From contig NZ_CP109007.1 in NCBI RefSeq assembly GCF_036226665.1, positions 5,496,501 to 5,560,500 of the forward strand: DNA of 64,000 bases, in the 5' to 3' direction. The notes under the pieces are model-generated. The model saw only the letters and a list, made by a program, of their open reading frames with translations. It made no database searches and had not been told where the DNA came from. The translations under genes and the position numbers were made by a program. Origin of the DNA: Streptomyces sp. NBC_00691 (GTDB taxonomy: Bacteria > Actinomycetota > Actinomycetes > Streptomycetales > Streptomycetaceae). This document shows positions 8,585 through 21,401 of this stretch, one piece after another; positions within the stretch are counted from its first letter, which is position 1; the number at the start of each line of letters is the position of its first letter.

Positions 8585-9553
8585 TCAGGCTCCCTGGGAG
8601 GTCGTGCCCCACTGGGGGCCGGGCGCCGGGGCGCCACCGTGTACATCGGTGCCGTGCGCGTGGTACTCCACCGCACCAGCCGTCATCTGCATGAAGGCTT
8701 CTTCGAGCGAGGCGCGCTGGGAACTCAGCTCGTGCAGCACGAGCCCGTTCTCCGCGGCGAGTTCACCCAGCTTCTCGGTCGTCGCACCGTCCACCTCGAG
8801 GGTGCCGTTGCCCGCTTCGACCGCGATGAACCCGTGCGTGTGCAAGAGGTCCCGGAGCCGCTCCTGCTGAGGAGAGCGCAGTCGTACATAACTGCGGGAA
8901 TTCTCCTGGATGAAATCCGCCATCGACGTGTCGGCCAGCAGCTTTCCCTGCCCGATCACGATCAGATGATCGGCTGTCAGGGCCATTTCACTCATCAGAT
9001 GGCTGGAAACGAAGATCGTCCGGCCCTCGGCCGCCAACGCCTTCATCAGATTGCGGATCCAGTGAATTCCCTCGGGGTCCAGACCATTGACGGGTTCGTC
9101 GAACATCAGGATCTCGGGATCACCGAGCAGCGCCGACGCGATGCCGAGCCGCTGCCCCATGCCCAGGGAGAAACCCTTCGACTTCTTCCGTGCGACCGGC
9201 GTCAGACCCACCAGGTCCAGCACCTCGCTCACCCGGCGCTCCGGGATGCGGTTCGACTGCGCGAGACACAGCAGGTTGTTGTACGCGGAGCGGCCGCCGT
9301 TCATGGCCTTGGCGTCGAGCAGCGCGCCGATGTACTTCAGCGGCTCCTCCAGCTCCCGGTAGTGCTTGCCGTCGATCCGGACCGTCCCGCTCGTCGGGTT
9401 GTCCAGGTCCAGCATCATCCGCATCGTCGTGGACTTGCCCGCCCCGTTGGGCCCGAGGAAGCCCGTGATCACCCCAGGACGCACCTGGAAGGAGAGATGG
9501 TCGACCGCGGTCTTCGCCCCGTATCGCTTGGTCAGGCCCTCAAGCTCGATCAT
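8585..9553 (-). CDS. ABC transporter ATP-binding protein (copy 2)
   Basis: 322 aa. Walker A GPNGAGKS at 34-41, signature KGFSLGMGQRLG, Walker B ILMFDEPVNGLDPEG, and H-loop FVSSHLMSEMA. The first 60 residues are nearly identical in pattern to the ATPase at 6425-7579, so the two genes are recent paralogues, although this copy ends without the Pro/Gln-rich tail. The start MIELEGLTKRYG at 9553 is chosen by alignment with the paralogue. It is the first gene of a two-gene unit with the permease ending at 7802. Confidence 0.92.
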   Translation of the reverse strand: MIELEGLTKRYGAKTAVDHLSFQVRPGVITGFLGPNGAGKSTTMRMMLDLDNPTSGTVRIDGKHYRELEEPLKYIGALLDAKAMNGGRSAYNNLLCLAQSNRIPERRVSEVLDLVGLTPVARKKSKGFSLGMGQRLGIASALLGDPEILMFDEPVNGLDPEGIHWIRNLMKALAAEGRTIFVSSHLMSEMALTADHLIVIGQGKLLADTSMADFIQENSRSYVRLRSPQQERLRDLLHTHGFIAVEAGNGTLEVDGATTEKLGELAAENGLVLHELSSQRASLEEAFMQMTAGAVEYHAHGTDVHGGAPAPGPQWGTTSQGA

Positions 9554-9653
9554 GAGTCCCAACCTAAGGGTGCGCAAAACCCCCCGCCACCGGAATGACA
9601 GGGGGTCTCGGGAACGCTGCGAACTCGTTACCGGCAGTGCGTCAGGTCGACGG

Positions 9654-9698
9654 CCACCACCCGGACGGCCGTACGGGGGGCGGCCGTCCGGGTTGTGG
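9654..9698 (-). terminator. Hairpin terminator after filP
   Basis: An 18-bp inverted repeat (arms 9654-9671 and 9681-9698, one mismatch, 9-nt loop) lies 18 bp past the filP stop codon, as expected for its terminator. Confidence 0.7.
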
Positions 9699-9716
9699 TC
9701 GTACGAGGGACGGGCG

Positions 9717-10652
9717 TCAGCGGGACTGCTGGGCCGGGACGCCGGCCGGACGCTCGTCGTCGATCGGGGAGCCGGCGGCCGCCACCGCGGCACCGGTCAG
9801 CGTCGCCAGCATCTCGCGGACGTTGGTCAGCTGGGCGTTGATCGAGTCGCGGCGGTTCGTCAGCGCCGCGAGCTCGCGCTCCGATTCGCTGCGGATCCGG
9901 TCGGCCTTGGCGTTCGCGTCGGCCACGATGTCCTCGGCCTGGCGCTGCGCGGTCTCCACCGTCTGGCGGGCCCGGCGCTCCGCGTCCGTGCGCAGCTTCT
10001 CGGCCTCCAGGCGGAGCTGCTCGGCGCGGTGCTCGATCTCGGCGAGGCGCTTCTCGGCCTTGGCCTGACGCGAGGCCAGGTCGCGCTCCGACTGCTCGCG
10101 GCGCTTGGCAAGGTTCGTCTCGAAGTCCGCGGCGGCCTGGGCGGCCTTGGCGCGGGTCTCCTCGAAGAGGGCGTCCGCCTCCTCGCGCTTCGACTGCGCG
10201 TCCTTCTGCGCCTCGGCGCGCAGCGTGTTGGCCTCGCCCTGCGCCTTCTCGACGATGCGGACGCCCTCGTCCTCGGACTTCGACTTGCGCTCGGCCGCGA
10301 AGGACTCCGCGTCGTTGCGCACCTGCTGGGCGGCCGACTCGGCCAGCTCGCGGTGCTGCTCGGCGGCGCGACGGGCCTCCTCACGCAGGTCCTTCGCCTC
10401 CTCCTCGGCGAGCCGGAGGATCTTCTCGACCCGCGCGCCGAGCCCCGCGTACGACGGCTCGGCGTCGGTGACCTGTGCCTGGGCGTTCTGCGTCTCGAGG
10501 TGGAGCTCCTCGATGCGCTTCTCCAGGGAGGTGATGCGGGACAGCGCACTGTCGCGGTCGGAAACGAGCTTGGTAATGCGGTCGTCCACCTGACCGCGGT
10601 CGTAACCGCGCCGCACGAGCTCGAAGCCGAAGGGGGAGGATGTGTCGCTCAT
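9717..10652 (-). CDS. filP: Coiled-coil cytoskeletal protein FilP
   Basis: This 311-aa protein is predicted to be almost entirely coiled coil, rich in Glu, Ala, Arg and Gln. The N-terminal stretch GFELVRRGYDRGQVDDRI resembles the DivIVA N-terminal motif. Length, composition and position directly downstream of scy match FilP of S. coelicolor. In that species FilP forms intermediate-filament-like networks behind hyphal tips and interacts with DivIVA and Scy. The ATG at 10652 is the only start consistent with the DivIVA-like motif. A hairpin terminator follows. The old name cellulose-binding protein is a historical label, not seen as a domain here. Confidence 0.92.
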   Translation of the reverse strand: MSDTSSPFGFELVRRGYDRGQVDDRITKLVSDRDSALSRITSLEKRIEELHLETQNAQAQVTDAEPSYAGLGARVEKILRLAEEEAKDLREEARRAAEQHRELAESAAQQVRNDAESFAAERKSKSEDEGVRIVEKAQGEANTLRAEAQKDAQSKREEADALFEETRAKAAQAAADFETNLAKRREQSERDLASRQAKAEKRLAEIEHRAEQLRLEAEKLRTDAERRARQTVETAQRQAEDIVADANAKADRIRSESERELAALTNRRDSINAQLTNVREMLATLTGAAVAAAGSPIDDERPAGVPAQQSR

Positions 10653-10766
10653 GGGTTTCCTGTCGAATGAGACCGGTGAGGTGTTAGAGGGAATCCTAGG
10701 GGCCGAAGCGGCGTGTCATCGAGCGTATGCCCGTTTGATCTGGAGAATGTCCAGCCTTTTGAGTGG

Positions 10767-15236
<4,470 letters not shown>

Positions 15237-15434
15237 CCTTCCCCGAGCTCTTCGAGCAGGGGAGACCCCAACCCTGGTCGCAACTCCGACGACCGCCCTC
15301 ACGGCCGAGGACGGACCCCCGGGGAATCGTGGCAGATCGGACGACCCCGACATCCCGACTACGGTGCCGCACGGAGCGGCCCCGACCGGCCCCGGCCCGG
15401 AGTCGCCCACTCTACCGGGCCAGGAATCCGGTGG

Positions 15435-15887
15435 TCAGTGCTCCGCTGAGGAGTGGTCAGCCGACGGCTCTGCCGAGGTGACCAGTTCCGTCAGGACGCC
15501 GTGGCAGTCCTTGGGGTGCAGGAAGGTGATCCGGGAGCCCATGGAGCCGATCCGCGGCTGGTCGTAGAGGACCCGGACGCCCTTGCCGCGGATGTCGTCG
15601 GCGTCGCCGTCCACGTCCGCCGTGCCGAAGGCGATGTGGTGCACGCCCTCCCCGTTCTTGGCGAGCCACTTGCCCACCGCCGAGTCCTCCCGGGTCGGCT
15701 CCAGGAGCTGGAGGTAGGAGGCTCCGCCGTCCGAGGTGTCGTTGATCTTGAGCATGGCCTCGCGGACGCCCTGCTCCTCGTTGACCTCGGAGTGGAAGAC
15801 CTCGAAACCGTACGTGGCACGGTAGAACTCGACAGTCTTGTCCAGGTCGAAACAGGCGATCCCGATGTGGTCGATTCGCGTCAGCAT
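15435..15887 (-). CDS. mce: Methylmalonyl-CoA epimerase
   Basis: 150 aa, a vicinal-oxygen-chelate fold with two half-repeats. Candidate metal ligands are His7 in RIDHIGIA, Gln in YLQLLEP, His in GVHHIAF and Glu in GVLTELVT, the usual set for this enzyme. It interconverts (2R)- and (2S)-methylmalonyl-CoA, linking B12-dependent mutase to propionyl-CoA carboxylation and to polyketide extender supply. ATG at 15887 begins MLTRIDHIG, the normal N-terminus. It is divergent from the thiolase gene and close to meaB, so this block handles short branched acyl-CoAs. Confidence 0.95.
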   Translation of the reverse strand: MLTRIDHIGIACFDLDKTVEFYRATYGFEVFHSEVNEEQGVREAMLKINDTSDGGASYLQLLEPTREDSAVGKWLAKNGEGVHHIAFGTADVDGDADDIRGKGVRVLYDQPRIGSMGSRITFLHPKDCHGVLTELVTSAEPSADHSSAEH

Positions 15888-16024
15888 GCCTCCAGTGCAA
15901 CGCCGCGACGGTGGTTACGCAACGTGCGCGCCGTCACACCGACCGGCCGGTGACCCGGCGGTCCGCCGCTCAGTACATTGGCGGTAAACCCTCGTTCACT
16001 TCTCATCCCTAGGGGCCGTGCCTC

Positions 16025-17227
16025 ATGTCTGGAACGACCGGTACCACCTCAGTGATCGTCGCGGGCGCCCGCACGCCCATGGGTCGCCTGCTCGGCTCGC
16101 TCAAGTCCTTCTCGGGCGCCGATCTCGGCGGCTTCGCCATCAAGGCCGCGCTCGACCGGGCCGGCATCGGCGGCGACCAGGTCCAGTACGTGATCATGGG
16201 CCAGGTGCTCCAGGCGGGCGCCGGCCAGATCCCCGCCCGCCAGGCCGCGGTCAAGGCCGGCATCCCCATGAACGTCCCCGCGCTCACCATCAACAAGGTG
16301 TGCCTGTCGGGTCTCGACGCCATCGCGCTCGCCGACCAGCTGATCCGCGCCGGTGAGTTCGACGTGGTCGTCGCCGGCGGCCAGGAGTCGATGACCAACG
16401 CCCCGCACCTGCTGCCGAAGTCCCGCGAGGGCTTCAAGTACGGCGCCATCGAGATGCTCGACGCCATGGCGTACGACGGTCTGACCGACGCCTTCGAGAA
16501 CATCGCCATGGGCGAGTCCACGGAGAAGCACAACAGCCGTCTGGGCATCCGGCGCCCCGAGCAGGACGAGGTCGCCGCCCTCTCGCACCAGCGTGCCGCC
16601 GCCGCGCAGAAGAACGGCATCTTCGAGGCCGAGATCACCCCGGTCGAGATCCCGCAGCGCAAGGGCGAGCCGGTCGTCTTCTCCAAGGACGAGGGCATCC
16701 GCGCGGAGACCACCGCCGAGTCCCTCGGCAAGCTCCGCCCCGCCTTCGCCAAGGACGGCACCATCACCGCCGGCACCTCCTCGCAGATCTCCGACGGCGC
16801 CGCCGCCGTCGTCGTGATGAGCAAGGCCAAGGCCGAGGAGCTGGGCCTCGAGTGGATCGCCGAGATCGGCGCCCACGGCAACGTGGCGGGCCCGGACAAC
16901 TCGCTGCAGTCGCAGCCCTCGAACGCGATCCTGCACGCTCTCAAGAAGGACGGTCTGACCGTCGACGACCTCGACCTGATCGAGATCAACGAGGCCTTCG
17001 CCGCGGTCGCCGTGCAGTCAATGAAGGACCTCGGCGTTACCCCCGAGAAGGTGAACGTCAACGGTGGCGCCATCGCCCTGGGTCACCCGATCGGCATGTC
17101 CGGCGCCCGCGTGGTGCTGCACCTGGCCCTGGAGCTCAAGCGGCGTGGCGGCGGCATCGGCGCGGCCGCCCTGTGCGGCGGCGGCGGTCAGGGCGACGCG
17201 CTGATCGTCCGCGTCGCCGGCAAGTAA
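16025..17227 (+). CDS. Acetyl-CoA C-acetyltransferase (thiolase)
   Basis: 400 aa with thiolase hallmarks: nucleophile Cys93 in NKVCLSG, GHPIGMSGAR carrying the active-site His, and the second Cys in ALCGGGGQGDA. It condenses or cleaves acetoacetyl-CoA. The ATG at 16025 gives the standard N-terminus (MSGTTGTTSVIVAGARTPMG). It lies 35 bp upstream of meaB on the same strand and is probably cotranscribed. With the epimerase divergent, the neighbourhood suggests acyl-CoA turnover, including acetoacetyl-CoA supply for the ethylmalonyl-CoA or crotonyl-CoA routes, though that link is inferred. Confidence 0.93.
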   Translation: MSGTTGTTSVIVAGARTPMGRLLGSLKSFSGADLGGFAIKAALDRAGIGGDQVQYVIMGQVLQAGAGQIPARQAAVKAGIPMNVPALTINKVCLSGLDAIALADQLIRAGEFDVVVAGGQESMTNAPHLLPKSREGFKYGAIEMLDAMAYDGLTDAFENIAMGESTEKHNSRLGIRRPEQDEVAALSHQRAAAAQKNGIFEAEITPVEIPQRKGEPVVFSKDEGIRAETTAESLGKLRPAFAKDGTITAGTSSQISDGAAAVVVMSKAKAEELGLEWIAEIGAHGNVAGPDNSLQSQPSNAILHALKKDGLTVDDLDLIEINEAFAAVAVQSMKDLGVTPEKVNVNGGAIALGHPIGMSGARVVLHLALELKRRGGGIGAAALCGGGGQGDALIVRVAGK

Positions 17228-17262
17228 GTCACCTCGGCAAGGTCAGGCAAGGAGCTCTGCAC

Positions 17263-18219
17263 ATGGTGGACGTCCCCGCTCTGGTCGCCCAGGCACGGGA
17301 GGGCAGGCCGCGGGCCGTGGCCCGGCTGATCTCGCTCGTGGAGGGGGCGTCCCCGCAGCTGCGGGAGGTCATGGCGGCGCTGGCGCCGCTCACCGGCGGC
17401 GCGTACGTGGTGGGCCTGACGGGCTCGCCCGGCGTCGGCAAGTCCACGTCGACGTCCGCCCTGGTCTCCGCCTACCGGCGGGCCGGCAAGCGGGTCGGCG
17501 TCCTGGCCGTCGACCCGTCCTCGCCGTTCAGCGGCGGGGCGCTCCTCGGCGACCGGGTCCGGATGTCGGACCACGCCTCCGACCCGGGCGTCTACATCCG
17601 CTCCATGGCGACCCGCGGCCACCTGGGCGGCCTCGCCTGGTCCGCCCCGCAGGCCATCCGCGTCCTGGACGCGGCGGGCTGCGAGGTGATCCTGGTGGAG
17701 ACCGTGGGCGTCGGGCAGTCGGAGGTCGAGATCGCCTCCCAGGCCGACACCTCGGTGGTGCTCCTGGCGCCGGGCATGGGCGACGGGATCCAGGCCGCGA
17801 AGGCGGGCATCCTGGAGATCGGCGACGTGTACGTGGTGAACAAGGCCGACCGGGACGGCGCGGACGCCACCGCCCGCGAGCTCAACCACATGCTGGGCCT
17901 GGGCGAGGCGCGCGGTCCCCATGACTGGCGGCCGCCGATCGTCAAGACGGTCGCGGCGCGCGGCGAGGGCATCGACGAGGTCGTGGAGGCCCTGGAGAAG
18001 CACCGTGCCTGGCTGGAGGAGCGCGGGGTCCTGGCGGAGCGCCGCCGGGCCCGTGCCGCCCGTGAGGTCGAGACCATCGCGGTCACGGCGCTGCGGGAGC
18101 GGATCGGCGATCTGCACGGCGACCGGCGGCTCGACGCGCTCGCGGAACGGATCGTGGCGGGCGAGCTCGATCCGTACGCGGCCTCGGACGAGCTGGTCGC
18201 GAGCCTGACGGGCAACTGA
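17263..18219 (+). CDS. meaB: MeaB-type GTPase chaperone of B12-dependent acyl-CoA mutase
   Basis: 318 aa, SIMIBI-class G3E GTPase. Walker A is GSPGVGKS at 54-61, with VDPSSPFSGGALLGDR (switch I), ETVGVGQSE (switch II) and VNKAD (base recognition). MeaB/ArgK proteins guard methylmalonyl- or isobutyryl-CoA mutase: they gate adenosylcobalamin loading and remove inactivated cofactor. An AAGGAGC site precedes the ATG at 17263. It is 13 kb from icmA and next to the epimerase; the mutAB genes for methylmalonyl-CoA mutase are not in the window. Length is typical. Confidence 0.94.
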   Translation: MVDVPALVAQAREGRPRAVARLISLVEGASPQLREVMAALAPLTGGAYVVGLTGSPGVGKSTSTSALVSAYRRAGKRVGVLAVDPSSPFSGGALLGDRVRMSDHASDPGVYIRSMATRGHLGGLAWSAPQAIRVLDAAGCEVILVETVGVGQSEVEIASQADTSVVLLAPGMGDGIQAAKAGILEIGDVYVVNKADRDGADATARELNHMLGLGEARGPHDWRPPIVKTVAARGEGIDEVVEALEKHRAWLEERGVLAERRRARAAREVETIAVTALRERIGDLHGDRRLDALAERIVAGELDPYAASDELVASLTGN

Positions 18220-18248
18220 GCGGCGTACGGCTCCGCGGAGACGGAACA

Positions 18249-18277
18249 GGGCCTCACCGGGACGACCGGTGAGGCCC
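18249..18277. terminator. Bidirectional hairpin terminator
   Basis: Perfect 12-bp stem (GGGCCTCACCGG / CCGGTGAGGCCC) with a 5-nt loop, lying between convergent meaB and the MarR gene. Confidence 0.8.
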
Positions 18278-18309
18278 TACTTCGTCAGGTCCGCCGGACG
18301 CGGCCGCCG

Positions 18310-18786
18310 CTACGGCTTGCCGCGCCGACCGCGGAGCTGGTCCGCGACCGGCTTGAGGGACTCGCGCAGGTCGCCGAGCGCGTCCGGGCCGATCTGGTCG
18401 ATGAAGTGCTTGCGCACCGACTCCACGTGGTGCGGGGCGACCTTCTGCATGGTCTCCATGCCCGCGTCGGTCAGCACGGCGTACAGGCCGCGCCGGTCGG
18501 ACTCGCAGTTCTCGCGCCGGACGAGTCCGGCGTTCTCCATGCGGGTGATCTGGTGCGAGAGCCGGCTCTTCGACTGGAGCGTGGCCGAGGCCAGATCGCT
18601 CATGCGCAGCCGCCGCTCGGCCGACTCCGAGAGGTTCACCAGGATCTCGTAGTCGTTCATCGTCAGTCCGAAGGGCTGGAGATCCCGCTCCAGCTGGTAC
18701 GTCAGCATCCTCTGGACGTCCAGGAATGTGCGCCACGCACACTGCTCGGCGTCGGTGAGCCACGGGGTGGCGGTCTCGGTCTCCAT
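18310..18786 (-). CDS. MarR-family transcriptional regulator
   Basis: 158 aa with a winged helix: SDLASATLQSKSRLSHQITRM is the recognition region and CESDRRGLYAVLTDAG is the wing. The family usually represses neighbouring genes and is relieved by small phenolic or oxidative signals. The ATG at 18786 has no Shine-Dalgarno sequence; a TAGAAT -10 element ends about seven bases upstream, so a leaderless transcript is likely. The nearest candidate target is the AIM24-like operon, but that operon is read from the same strand upstream, so the gene may also be autoregulated. Ligand unknown. Confidence 0.9.
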   Translation of the reverse strand: METETATPWLTDAEQCAWRTFLDVQRMLTYQLERDLQPFGLTMNDYEILVNLSESAERRLRMSDLASATLQSKSRLSHQITRMENAGLVRRENCESDRRGLYAVLTDAGMETMQKVAPHHVESVRKHFIDQIGPDALGDLRESLKPVADQLRGRRGKP

Positions 18787-18817
18787 ATATGGATTCTACC
18801 TAAGAAGTTGAATACTT
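18783..18817 (-). promoter_or_regulatory. Candidate leaderless promoter and inverted repeat of the MarR gene
   Basis: Reading the minus strand, TAGAAT (18798-18793) sits about seven bases before the ATG at 18786. AAGT-N5-ACTT (18805-18817) lies just upstream and could be a MarR operator. CCATATATGG straddles the start codon (18783-18792). No ribosome site is visible. Confidence 0.5.
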
Positions 18818-18869
18818 GACGAAGTCTGGGAGCGTGCGTTCGAAGACGTCACCCTCCGCAGACTACCGC

Positions 18870-19655
18870 TCACAGACCGAAGCGACGCTGGAGGTCGCCG
18901 AGCTGGCCGGGAAGGCGCGGTACCGAGCCTTGCACAGACTGGCCGGAACCCGGCGATCCATGGCCGCCCGGTACGCCCGGCTGCGCCGGAGGGCCGCCGA
19001 TCGCACGGTCCGCCATCAGGATCTCCGTCGACTGGAGGAGGACCGTGCCCGCCCCCACGAACTCGAACTGGTGCTCCTCGCCCGAGGTGCCCCCGATGCC
19101 CGTCAGCGCGCGGACGCCGCCCATCACACCGGTCATGTAGCCGTGGTCGTAGTGGTGGCACGGGGAGGGGCAGTCCGCCCAGCCGACCAGGGCCTGCGGG
19201 TCCACCCGCATCGGCGGCTCCATGAAGACCACCGGGCCGTTCGACGCGGCCACGAACTTGCCCGTGCCGATCAGGGTCACGAAGCCCGGCACGATCGACT
19301 GCTTCAGCGCGAGCGTCGGCTGGTAGGCGAGGAGATTGCCGGAACGGATCGTCAGATTGCCCTGGTCCAGGTCGAACGAGTTCACGTCGAAGGCCCGGTC
19401 CGCGAGCAGCATCTTCCCGCTGCCCTCGGCCACCACCCAGTCACTGGCGTGCAGGGGCGAGTGGAACGACGTCCGGACCAGCCGGTCCAGCCGCCCGTGC
19501 CCGATGCCGTTGAACTCGATCCGCCCGTAGTAGGCGATCATCTTGCCCTTCTGCAGGAACCACTGGGAGCCCTTGAGCTCCACACAGAAGGTGTACGGGT
19601 TCACGTTGTCGTCCGACGGCAGGGTCGTCGGGTCGTGGATCACGGGACCGGTCAC
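18870..19655 (-). CDS. AIM24-family protein A
   Basis: 261 aa, beta-rich with repeated Gly-containing turns as in the AIM24/TRAP-like fold (KMIAYYGRIEFNG, GTGKFVAAS, EFVGAGTVLLQS). A C-terminal extension from about residue 225 is rich in Pro, Gly and Gln and is not seen in the two upstream paralogues. It also has an insert with CPSPCHHYDHGY, a Cys/His cluster that may bind a metal. It overlaps the stop of the next AIM24 gene upstream by ATGA. AIM24 proteins are tied to mitochondrial architecture in yeast; in bacteria their function is unknown. Confidence 0.87.
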   Translation of the reverse strand: MTGPVIHDPTTLPSDDNVNPYTFCVELKGSQWFLQKGKMIAYYGRIEFNGIGHGRLDRLVRTSFHSPLHASDWVVAEGSGKMLLADRAFDVNSFDLDQGNLTIRSGNLLAYQPTLALKQSIVPGFVTLIGTGKFVAASNGPVVFMEPPMRVDPQALVGWADCPSPCHHYDHGYMTGVMGGVRALTGIGGTSGEEHQFEFVGAGTVLLQSTEILMADRAIGGPPAQPGVPGGHGSPGSGQSVQGSVPRLPGQLGDLQRRFGL

Positions 19656-20302
19656 AGCTTTTCCTCCGAGGCCTGCACGTACACCGCACCACTGCCGCTC
19701 AGCTCCAGCTGGAACGCCTCGCCCGACCCGCGCCCCACCATGTCGCGCCAGCCGAGCGCGGTGGAGAGCTTGTTCCGTACGTCGCCGTGGTGGGCCACGT
19801 ACGCCTGCGGGTCCACGTGGACCGGGCGGCCCGGGGTGATCGGCAGCTCGATGACGCCGCCGTGCGCCATGACGGCCACCGCGCCGTGGCCCTTCAGGGT
19901 GGTGGTGAAGAGGCCCTGGCCGGTCACCTGGCCGCGGACCATGCCCATGACCCCGCCCTGCGAGCCCATGAACATGGTGCCCTGCTCCAGGGTGCCGTCG
20001 AAGGCGAGGAGGCGGTCGGCCTCCACGTACAGCGTGTCACCGGTCAGCCCGATCACCTGGATGTGGTGACCGCCGTGCCCGAACATCACCGTGCCGTTGC
20101 CCTCGACGGTCATCAGCGGCGTCGCCTCGCCGGCCACCCGGCGGCCGATCATCGACATCACGCCGCCCTGGCCGCCCGCCGTGTTCGGCGTGAAAGTGAC
20201 GTCGCCCCGGTACGCGAGCATCGCGCCGCGCTGGCTGAACATCCGCTGCCCGGGGATGACGGTCGCCTCGACCATCTTGGAATTGATCTCGCGGAACGGC
20301 AT
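19652..20302 (-). CDS. AIM24-family protein B
   Basis: 216 aa, the central gene of three consecutive AIM24 paralogues. Gly/Met-rich strands (RGAMLAYRGDVTF, GGVMGMVRGQVTG, HGAVAVMAHGG) make up most of the chain and resemble those of the other two copies. The start at 20302 shares one base with the stop of copy C (TGATG), and its end overlaps copy A, so the three are translationally coupled. No signal peptide or membrane span is visible. A homo- or hetero-oligomer of the three products is a reasonable guess from stoichiometric coupling. Confidence 0.9.
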   Translation of the reverse strand: MPFREINSKMVEATVIPGQRMFSQRGAMLAYRGDVTFTPNTAGGQGGVMSMIGRRVAGEATPLMTVEGNGTVMFGHGGHHIQVIGLTGDTLYVEADRLLAFDGTLEQGTMFMGSQGGVMGMVRGQVTGQGLFTTTLKGHGAVAVMAHGGVIELPITPGRPVHVDPQAYVAHHGDVRNKLSTALGWRDMVGRGSGEAFQLELSGSGAVYVQASEEKL

Positions 20303-20940
20303 CAGACGTCGCCCCCGATCGTGTTCCGCTCGCTCGGCTGGACGTACACGAGGCCGTCCCCCTCGAAGCGGATCTGGAAGGCCTCGCCGCCGCCCTCGCC
20401 CATGAGGGTGCGGAAGGTCACACCCGACTGGAAGTGCTGCTGGAGGTTGCCCTGGTGGGCGATGTACGCGCCGGGGTCGACCTGGAGCGGGTACTGCGGG
20501 GTCACCCGCAGCACCACCGCCGGGCCGTCGGACATGATCGCCGCCTGCCCGGTGCCCTCGACGGTCGTGGTGAAGAGGCCGTTGCCGGTGGCCCCGCCGC
20601 GCAGGCCCGTGAAGGTGGTGCCGGTGCGCAGCCCCGCGTCGGTGCAGAGCAGATTGCTCGCCTCGACCCAGAGCTTGTCGCCGTGCAGGGCGACGAGGTT
20701 GATCTCGGAGGCCCGGTCGGCGAACCAGCAGGTCCCCTGGCCGCGTACCTCCATCACCTCCATCTGCTCACCCGTGAGCCGGCGGGTGACCATGCCGCGC
20801 AGGCCCTCACCGCCGCCGCTCATCTTCTTGAACGCCATCTGGCCGTCGTAGGCGACCATCGAGCCGTTCTTCGCCTTGACGGCGTCGCCGGTCATGGAGA
20901 CGGCGAGCACCTTGCTGCCTTGGAGTCGGAACGTTGCCAC
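20302..20940 (-). CDS. AIM24-family protein C
   Basis: 212 aa. It starts (V)ATFRLQGSKVLAVSMTGDAVKAKNG if the GTG at 20940 is used; no good ribosome site is visible, so the start rests on the fold's beginning. It contains GTCWFADRASEINLV, GNGLFTTTVEGTGQAAI and FEGDGLVYVQPSER, all aligned in pattern with copies A and B. It is the first gene of the AIM24 unit and is divergent from the DUF3817 gene at 21048. The function is unknown; coexistence of three copies in one unit is common in Streptomyces as I recall. Confidence 0.87.
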   Translation of the reverse strand: MATFRLQGSKVLAVSMTGDAVKAKNGSMVAYDGQMAFKKMSGGGEGLRGMVTRRLTGEQMEVMEVRGQGTCWFADRASEINLVALHGDKLWVEASNLLCTDAGLRTGTTFTGLRGGATGNGLFTTTVEGTGQAAIMSDGPAVVLRVTPQYPLQVDPGAYIAHQGNLQQHFQSGVTFRTLMGEGGGEAFQIRFEGDGLVYVQPSERNTIGGDV

Positions 20941-21047
20941 CAGCAGAAGGTACTGGGGACCCGGATAAAGAGACAGCAAAGTCGGCGTGCACAATGGACG
21001 GGCCCTTGTGCATCCGTTCACAAGATCGAACGAAGGTGACCCCCTCC

Positions 21048-21401
21048 GTGGACATCAAGACCGCTTCCTCCCTCCACCGGCTCCGGCTCGTCTCCGCGCC
21101 GGAGGCCGTCTCGTTCCTGCTCCTGCTGGTCTGCTCGGTGCTCAAGCGGACGACGGACTTCAACGCGGTGCCGGTCATGGGCGCGATCCACGGCGTGCTG
21201 TTCGTCCTCTACGTCCTGTTCTGGCTGGACGCCTGGAACCGGACCAAGTGGAGCTTCGGGACCGCCGCCCTCTACTTCGTCCTCTCCGTGCTGCCCCTGG
21301 GCGGCTTCTACGCCGAGCGGAAGCTCAAGCGCGAGGCCGAGGACGCGGTCGTCGCCTCCCGCGCCCGCGCCGCGGCCGCCGAAGGCGCGGTGCAGGTGTG
21401 A
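21048..21401 (+). CDS. DUF3817 membrane protein (copy 1)
   Basis: 117 aa with three hydrophobic segments (SFLLLLVCSVL, GAIHGVLFVLYVLFWL, ALYFVLSVLPLGGFY) and a basic C-terminus YAERKLKRE. The motif HGVLFVLYV is shared with the second DUF3817 protein at 29871. GTG at 21048 is preceded by GAAGGTGA at eight bases, which decides against the GTG at 21036. It overlaps the next gene by four bases (GTGA). It is possibly a small integral membrane protein of the cell envelope; no known function. Confidence 0.85.
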   Translation: MDIKTASSLHRLRLVSAPEAVSFLLLLVCSVLKRTTDFNAVPVMGAIHGVLFVLYVLFWLDAWNRTKWSFGTAALYFVLSVLPLGGFYAERKLKREAEDAVVASRARAAAAEGAVQV

